DNA of 27,021 nucleotides from Priapulus caudatus (Eukaryota > Priapulida > Priapulimorpha > Priapulimorphida > Priapulidae), in NCBI RefSeq assembly GCF_000485595.1, contig NW_014577904.1, positions 116,261 through 143,281 on the forward strand, in the 5' to 3' direction. Below, piece by piece: positions 9,101 to 18,100 of the stretch; position 1 is the stretch's first letter, and the number at the start of each line of letters is the position of its first letter. The position numbers and the translations under genes were made by a program. A model generated the notes under the pieces. It did no database searches. It was not told the DNA's origin and worked only from the letters and a program-made list of their open reading frames with translations.

Positions 9101-12100
9101 AGAGTCCACCTCGAGCTTGTGAGCTCGAGCTATCCATCCGCTACTGCGTTCAACGTGGCCGAGCCACCTCATTCTGCCTGTGCGTAGCACGGTGTCGACG
9201 CCCTGGATGCCCAGCTTCACGAGGAGCGAGTCCGAGCTCACTTCGTCCTTGATCTTTACGTTGCAGATCCAACGGATCATGGCTCGGTCGTTGCGCCGGA
9301 GGCGATTCAGGGTATTCGCCGTCACGGCCCAGGTCTCTGAAGCATGCAGCATCGCACTCCTCACGCACGTGGAGTAGACACGACCTCTGGTTGATAGTGG
9401 CAGGTGCCAGTTGGTGAGCAACGGGAGGAGTTGCCGAAACTTGCCCCACGCGACCTTGCAGCAAGTGATAGCGGCTAGTTCGTAGCCGCCCCCTGCAGAA
9501 AGCATGTCGCCGAGGAAGCAGAACTCCGGGACGACCTCGAGCTTCTCCTCACCGACCTCAACCTCCTTCATCGGCCTGCCGTCTATCGGCCGTGCAGTTC
9601 CCTGACAGCGCGAGCACCTGAAGTCTGGGTCCGGCCTAAAGGCCCTTGATGCCGCTTCGTAATCTCTATTAATTAGCTACCAGCATTGTGAAGCTTAATT
9701 ACTCCCGTATGTGCACTAAACTTGAACGTGGTAAAATTAAGGCTAGTGCTATTGGCATAGGTTGAATGAAGTGTCAGACACCATAGTTGTATATTATGTA
9801 GTTAAGCTGATAATTTCATGTAGAGCTATTTTTACGGATTTCGACATTAACACAATGGGAGTGTGAGATTGAAAGAAAGGTTCAATGGCAGGAGAGTTTA
9901 TCTGAAGGTCGTGCATTTAGAAAACTCAAAATACTTTTCTGAGCCGTTATTAGAGTGACAACTATTACTTGAAAGCCATGGCACTGATTTTACTGCTACT
10001 GTTGCTATTACTGCTACTGCTGCAGATATCGCAACTGCTACTGTTGCTACAGGTCCTACTGTTTCCTATTGGGTCCAGTGCACCCTTTAACCTACTGTCC
10101 CTAAACCTTAAACTCAAATTCTATCACACACTATTTCTACATTTTACAATTTTGCATCACGACCCCATGCCAAATACAAGCAATATGTGTTAGCTGGGAT
10201 GTAGGTGAAGCCGTTAACATGCACACTACTACTGTTAATGGAGCTAAGCTCAAACACACTGATGATCGAACACAAGCTAACCCACCTCCACTTTACTAGT
10301 GCCATTCGACCATGCTAAAATGGTAGGGAAGGACAATGACACTACCATAAAACTGGTGGCTATTTTACTACAAATCACAACAGTCCAATTAATTCATTGT
10401 CATCAGCACATTAAACTAACCGAATTAACATTAAACTGGAAGAAGGTATACTCAAGCTTGTGTTGGCGGACACTCACATAGAAACGGACACTCATTTATT
10501 AAGAGGCTTTTTATCACTTTTCATAAGGACACTTTTGTCGAATTCCTTAAAGGGATACTAGACTCTAGGATTTTACTGCATACAACTGTACTTACTGTAT
10601 AACAAATCGTCTATACCCACACGTACTTGTTACCAGATACCTAATTTAATTGTTATAATTAATTACACATCAACGCTACGAAATTTGAACGGCGCCATTG
10701 ACACCCGCGACCGTGCTGCCACCCTGAAAAAGTTGCACATTTCCCAATATATTTTGCATGTCACAGACCGAGGGCTAATCACAAAGGTGCAATTATATTT
10801 ATACCTAAATGCTATTTAACCGAACGATGTTCATTTTAGGACAAATTTATCCATAATATAACTGAAATTATATGTCGTTTATAAGATACTAGCTCGGCTA
10901 CCCGGCGATGCCCGGTATTTTTTGGGGGTTACTGCTTTTCTGCTATTTCATGCGTTTTCTGCTATTGCTTGCGTTTCGGCATTTCATGCAATTGCCTGAT
11001 TTTGAGCCTGACTATAGTTGAGCGCTATAGGATTGCTGTTTACTTTTCTGCTGCGCTAGGATTCGTCTTGACTTTTCTGCTGCGCTAGGATTCGTCTTGA
11101 CTTTTCTGCTGCAGTGTATAGTCGAGCGCTAGGATTGCTGTTATTGTTAACTTTTCTGCTGCGCTAGTATTTTTTGGGGGGAAATCTGTTGTTTGTTTTT
11201 TTGCCCTTATTTTGGCCTTTTTGTGCAAATTGTTTTTGGCCTAAAATGGTCGTCGCGTCATGCTGATTGAGAATATACCTCACGGGTCACCTCTTACTGG
11301 TCTCGAGAAGACAGACAGACAGAATGAGATAGATCCGGCGATTTATTGTAGGAGATCAATACGAAACACTCGAAAATACGAAAATAAGCAGCAAGTTCAG
11401 CATTTATACCTATATGGTAGTCGTCTACGACGCTTTCGTGTCTCCTTCGAAGCTAATAATTTGTTTATTGTCGCTGTAATTCGACAATAGAGCTACAAAA
11501 TACAGCTACAATAAAGCTACAAAATGCGAACAACAGCGCGAAAACCACTACGCGCACTCGATGCAGTAGGGGGGTATATAACGCCACCGCGCGAACATTT
11601 ATTAAAAGAATAAATCATTTTAATTGTAATTTTAAACTTTTTTATTTTGTGTTTTTTTTTTTTTGGGGCCTTATAAATGGTCGTCGCGACATGCTGATTA
11701 AGAATATATATGGTGTTGGGGGTGAGCTGTTACGGGGGGGGGGGAGAAGATAGACAGAAGGACAGACACAAAAACAGACTCGCCCTTTATGTAAGAGATT
11801 ACAATCCTTTTGCTTTTAAATTAATAAATAAGAAACACCCAGTCTGTAGCCCTTGGCTGAAAAGTCGTTTTGCGCAAGTTTTCAGATCGTGCGCTTTGAG
11901 TGGCGCCACCGTCATTGTAATCAAATTATAGTCGTTAGTTTTAAAACATTTTTTTTAAATATTTCTAATAGTGATTGAACCATGAAACTTTCATGTAGCT
12001 TAATTTTAACCTAAATTAAATGAAAATAACCCTATAGAACCTAAAGTAAAGGATCCCTTTAAGTCTTAGATGGTACTTACTGGTCAAACTCCACAGCCTG

Positions 12101-15100
12101 TTCATACGCTTGTTTAGCATTCTCTGGATCCTCTAGGTGAGTCAGAGCAACTGTAACCACAACACATAATGAATAACGAGTTCTTTTCTAAAACACTATA
12201 AAATCTTTCTCCAAATGATAACCACCTAAAAATATATAATTCCTTCCACTCATACTATGAAGGGCCTTTCTAGACTATTTTTGCAAAAGATTTACATGAA
12301 TTTCAAGTCATAACTGAGTGAAATAACTCATCACCGATTTGGTCAGGTCAGTAAATGAAGATTCGATAACTTTTTATTTCAATGCAGAATAAATAAATAA
12401 TAAATTAAAATTATTAAGCAGGAAATAATATCAATAAGGATATCAGCATCGACGCGATAATTACAACCCCTTGGACGCAATTTCTCGGTTGGTCAAACTA
12501 ACGCAGTTTGTAAATGGTGTATACTAAAATGTCAACATAGTGGTACTTTGTTACTACGCACTGTCTTTAGAACCCTCTTTGTAAAAAATGCTGTTTGGCT
12601 ACACCTGTTTGACAACCACTCCACCGGAATATATCACTTTCTGGCACAGAAGTGGATTAAACCACATGTATACGTACTCGCAAGAAGCATGTATAGTTGT
12701 GACATGCGTGGCCTAAGGTTGATGGCAGCACTGAGAAAGTGGAAGGAGGAAGCATACTGCTGCATTGTCAGGTGCACCAGCCCGAGGTTGTAGAGAATCT
12801 TCCACTCAAAAGGAGCAAGGTAGTTTGCCCGTTTCAGACAGCTGATGGCCTGCAAGAAGTGAATTAGGGAAGAAAACGCGTATGAAACGAAACGAAACGA
12901 AATGACGCGTCATGCCGAATGACACACTTTCATATCGACTCAGCTTAGGTCCTTAGGAGGTCGATGTACACGTATTAACACAGAATACAACTTTTCAACA
13001 GATTAAATGCGCGCGTGTATATGCATACACAGAAGTGCACACATGCACACACGCACACACGCACGCACACATGCACGCACGCACGCACGCACACATGCAC
13101 ACACATTCTCTATCTGATTGCTATTATGAATATATAATAAATTGTTCTCAGCGAATTCTGCATGACCCATCGAGCATCGTCGTCTAAAACAGCAGTGACA
13201 ATGACAGCGTCGTCTCCCACAGAGTGTCGCCCAAGCAAAGATTAACTCACGGCCACATATTTCTTCTTGCCAAAGAAGCACATGCCAATGTTGTTCCACA
13301 GTGGCACGCTCTCGGGCGCGTGTGCGGCTGCGATGCGGTACTTGGTCAGGGCGACGTCGTGGTCACGATGCATTTGCATTATGCTACCTGCGGTGAAAGC
13401 AATGAAAGCATTCCCAGTGCAAGCCACCTGCTGGCAAGATACCATAGTAATCACACAGAGCAATCTAATTACTAGGTGTTGATGAGGAATTACTACCAGA
13501 TTTTGTTTTCTCATCAAGATATTGCAGTACATATGATCACGGCAACATAGCATGTAATGCCATGAACATAATGAAGGTGCAATATGTCTAGGTTCATGGC
13601 TATCCTGACTGCAAAATAAATAACATCCTTTGCTCGTATCAATGGCTACTTACCAGCAGCTAATATTGCTTCAAAGTTTGTCGGTTCATATGTGAGAGCA
13701 TTCCCTAGGTGCTCAAATGCTTTTTGGTATGACTCTACCTTCATGTAAAGAAGACCAAGTGCTGTCAGTAGTTCAGGGTTTTCCGAGGAATACCTGCAAA
13801 GAACAAAAACATCACAATCTCCTTAAGCAAGTAGATTTGAAAGCCATCTGGCTTCTGTCTGAATATCCGTGACACATGCTCTTTCAGTGTGATATGTGGA
13901 CAATTGTATCATGGGGGTTAGGGAACTAAGGAGATTAGGAAACCCTAAAATGCCATAACCTTTATAGTGCGGTGTTGTGCAAAACTTATTACATTTTAGA
14001 GTTATAGATATTTTAGTCATGACTATTAGAGATGGTTCTCATAATGCACTCTAGGCGGTGGTATTCCTGAACCAAGTCATAACGTAAGCTCGCGTGACTC
14101 ACTCGACGGCACGTCTGTAAACATCGATGGCCATGTTAAGGTCATTCTCCTGGAGAAACACCTTTCCAAGCATTACAAAGGATTTCTCGTTTCTGTGCAG
14201 ATGCAATGCCTTTTTGAAACTTTCTTTGGCCTATAAGTAGAAATAATTAGTTAATCCTCTTCTAGGTGAGAGGGACATACAGCTTCAATAATGGATTTGC
14301 ACCACTTGGGTCTGTCTTGGGTGAGGCCTTAAGCTTGGTGCAAAGAATAATAGATCTTAGTTAATTCAGCGTGGAAATTTTAGCACAAGGCCATTTTGCG
14401 TATTTCTCTGCTATGTTTGTCAAGTGTCATCCACTGTAATGCCATTTTAAAGGAATACTTTACTCTAGAATTTGAGAGTATATTATGATAGTAGATTTAT
14501 AAATAATAGCACATACCTATAAATATCTATAATTACGCATTCACGTTTGTCATAAAACAACATTGAATTTCGAAATCTTCATTTTTGGGCGCTGACATGA
14601 CAGCCGCGATCGTGCTGCCACCCTGAAAAAGTTGCGCTTTAGCCAATTTATTTTGCACGTTACAGACCGAGGGCTAATCACAAAAGTGCAATTATATTTA
14701 TACTTGAATGCTATTTAACCGAACGATATTCATTTTAGGACAAATTTATCAATATTATAACTGAAACTATATGTCGTTTATAAGATATTGCAATCCTTCT
14801 GCTTTTAAATTAATAAATAAGAAACACCCTCAGTCTGTACCCCTTGGCTGAAAAGTCCGTTTGCGCAACTTTTCAGATAGTGCGCTTTGAGTGGCGCCAC
14901 CGTCGTTGTAATCAAACTGTAGTCGTTAGTTTTAAAACATTTAAAAAAAAATTCTAATGGCGATTGCACCATGAAATTTTTAATGTAGCGTAATTTTAAC
15001 CTAAATTGACTGAAAATAACCCTAGAACCTAGAGTCAAGTATTCCTTTAAGGATGCATGATTGACCTGGGGCCCGTTGCCAGAAAAAAATTAGTCTTAAC

Positions 15101-18100
15101 ATTAACCTTTTTCTCTTAAAGCGTTGCCAGAAACTTCGTAAAGTTAAGAGAATTAAAAATTCTCGTAACTTTTCTCTTAACTTAAGAGATCCTAGACCCT
15201 CCCTTAACTTNNNNNNNNNNACGGACGGACGGACGGACGGACGGACGATCAAGCGATTCTACAAGCTGCATCTGACTATGTCAGATGAGCTAACAAAACA
15301 ATACATTTATAAATGACGTATGGCATTTGTTCTCTTGTTTCAAAGGTTTGCAACGCTTGCCACGATTCTCGCGTCTCGTGTTACAGTGTGAGAATTTGTC
15401 TTGTTGTGCAGAATTAATTCATGACCACGTAATATTTCATCAAATATTATTTACATGTGTTTAGCCATCATAATATGCATAAATTACTGTGATGTACAAT
15501 AAATGTGTATGAATTTGAATTTTGTGATCGATTCCCATCCAATCAGCAGCCTTGTGATGAAGTTCCTGTTATCGTAAGTTTTCACTTAAGTAAGTTTAGT
15601 TTAAGTTGTTTCTGGGAACGCTATTAAAATTAACCTTAACATTAACATTAGACTTAAAATTAATCGTAACTTTACGAAGTTTCTGGCAACGGGCCCCTGG
15701 GTCATCTTTAAAACATGGTCAAACCAGCCTGAGAGGTTTGACATAATCTACAGCACTGCAACTTTTGGCCACCTTGTGGAGGTTGACATTGGAGTTTGTC
15801 TTTAGCCAAAATGCATTCCAAATCCTCCTTAAGCACCCGTTGCGGAAGGACTCTTTCTTGGACATATCTAACTTGATGACATGGGCCAGCAGATTAACCC
15901 ACAGAATGAGACATAGTTGACAATGCTGTTGCATAGTATGATCTTGGACCGTAAGCTTAGCTGAATGGACCTTGAGGCAGGGGTAAACTTAAATATAAAT
16001 TAATCAAACCATTTTGAGTTTAAAAATATTATTCCTAAACCGACTGTGCTGAGCTTTAGTTATATACCCCGTACAGACTACGAATTTGATATGATACTAA
16101 ACTAGTGCGCGTTAGACGCGTGTCTAACGCGCGCAAAAAATTGCAGTGGGTACACGCTATCCTGCTCCAAATACGCGCTGGCCCGCTCCAAGTTGGCCCC
16201 CCTTTCGAAGCAGGGCTATCTTGGTGCGCACCAAGTTATCCCGCTCTAACTCCGTGTCTGTACGCAATCGGTACCTAACACGTGCTAAGTTTCGCAATAC
16301 GCATGCGCATAGCCTTATTTAGGTGACGTACGCCCACTCGCACGCACGCTCGCTGTACCTCGCTGTCTGCAGGGTGACGTGGCGAGTAGGGAACTGAGCG
16401 GTGGGAGAACTGATGACTCATTTAAAGTAGGGTCAAATATGCAGTCTGTACGCTCCTAGTTAGCGCGCGCTAAGTTAACGCACGTCAGACGCGCGGTAAC
16501 TTTTGTAGTCTGTACGGGGTATAAAAATCACGATAAATATTTCATTTATCATAACATACCTTCCCCAGTTCTTTTAAGTACATCCAACAGATACCTTGAT
16601 TATGATGAGTTTTCTGCAAAAGTGTAATCATATAATATCATTACTACATTGAATTAATATATTTAATTTATTAATGTAACATTCAAGGAGACTAATCCTG
16701 AACAACAAGAACAATGGAACATGACTGTAAATTCGTGCCTACATGTAGCCATATGGCATATACTAACCCAGTCACTGTCATCCAACTTCAATGCCTCACT
16801 GTAGATTTCTGAAGCTGATTTATGTCTAGCTAAAAGAAATCTGAAATAAATATGTCAATATTTATAACAGTAATTATTATATTATTTATTATAAAGTTTT
16901 GATTACCAGTCTGCATTGAATGAAAATGTCCCATTTGGTTGTGGATGTAAAATAAAATAGTATACATGTTTGATTAGCACTCTGCATTAAATAAAATAAA
17001 ACAGGTTTTTTAAATGTCAAATAAAATGATGCTTGTAAATCTTACAATGATCTCCCGATCTGTTTCAGGTAGTCCGGATTTTTTGGGTTTATGAGCGAGC
17101 AGGTCTGAAACACTTCCAGTGACTCTTGTACCTGACCTTCCCCTCGCATTATCAACCCTATGAGAAGAAATTATAACAACAACGAATGTATGTGCATGTA
17201 TGCATATGACAATATCACCGAGTTTCTGTGAAAAAAAGCCCACTAGCTACCAACATTATAATCGTGGCATGCACACTTGCAAAAGCAACAACTACAATGT
17301 ACATGACACACTCGTTTGTGCACAATTTCTGCATAGGAGTGTCTGACTACTACAGCTCTCACCCTGTACATAGAGTGCATATTCACACATGCTATGGGTC
17401 TCAGCCAACTGCTCCCGGATGAGAGCCTTGCAGGCATCATACTCCCTTCTGACGTAATGCAAGTGTATCAGCCAGTTCCTTCTCTCAATCAACGGAAGCT
17501 CAGGTGCTACAGTAGAAAAAAAGAGTGCCCTAAGTTCGGGAAACACAGATAAAATTTTAAATTCCAACCAGAGGAATGGGTATTACTTCTTAATTAGCCA
17601 TTGATATATTTTCTATGTAGCTGATTTCTCTTAATTAAAGCTAATTAAAGCTGGGTTATTAGTTCTTGTTTGCATATTTACCTTCACAGGTGGAGTCACT
17701 GGTTTATACTTGCTGACTTGCTGATTTCGCAAACTGTTCTGAATACATAATCTAAACTTTGGTGATAAAAAACAGTTGCTCGGCTTATATACAAAAGTTT
17801 TCCTTGCAATGTGGTACGTGCAATGTGCAGTGTAGTGAAAAACTGTTGCACACAATGTACAATTGTACATAATTGTAAATGTTCCCTAATGCTGGCTAAA
17901 TTCTTCTCAAATTTTCATTCCTGTGGGTGCAGATCTGGAGTAGGTGGGAGGTATCTTGAGAGGCGATAATTTTATCGCATGACAAAAACATTGGATAATA
18001 TATAAAAAATAATACTGAAAGACCTGTGGTATTACGCACACACTTCAAAAACAATTATATAAAAACAAATGATAGCCTACATGGCCTTTACGATCTATTA

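Larger units (their letters stand above)
10551..12058. mobile_element. T2/Kolobok-like MITE copy A, split by a later insertion
   Basis: It is bounded by TTAA at 10547-10550 and 12059-12062, with termini AGGGATACTAGACTCTAGG and CCTAAAGTAAAGGATCCCT. TTAA plus AGG-R-R matches the TTAAAGGRR end described for T2 MITEs of the Kolobok superfamily. Element sequence runs 10551 to about 10889 and about 11790 to 12058; the middle is a different repeat. The full-length copies B and C show the undivided form. Confidence 0.75.
15069..15696. mobile_element. PIF/Harbinger or ISL2EU-like element with a gap
   Basis: The termini GGGCCCGTTGCCAGAAA and TTTCTGGCAACGGGCCC are flanked by CTG at 15066-15068 and 15697-15699. 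The GGGCCCGTT-type end is common in PIF/Harbinger and ISL2EU elements, and the 3-bp duplication favours the first. The interior has a 10-N assembly gap and a foreign ACGG-tailed repeat. No transposase is visible. Confidence 0.7.

Noticed and set aside
9150-9464. Open frames overlapping the LINE fragment in other frames and strands
   Set aside because: Shadows of the real LINE frame at 8978-9676.
9969-10193. Leu-rich open frame with a signal-peptide-like start
   Set aside because: Produced by the CTG/TTA triplet repeat inside BBS4 intron 10; no conserved sequence follows.
13003-13299. Minus-strand frame with repeated [10 protein letters not shown] pattern
   Set aside because: It translates the GCAC/CACA microsatellite in intron 8.
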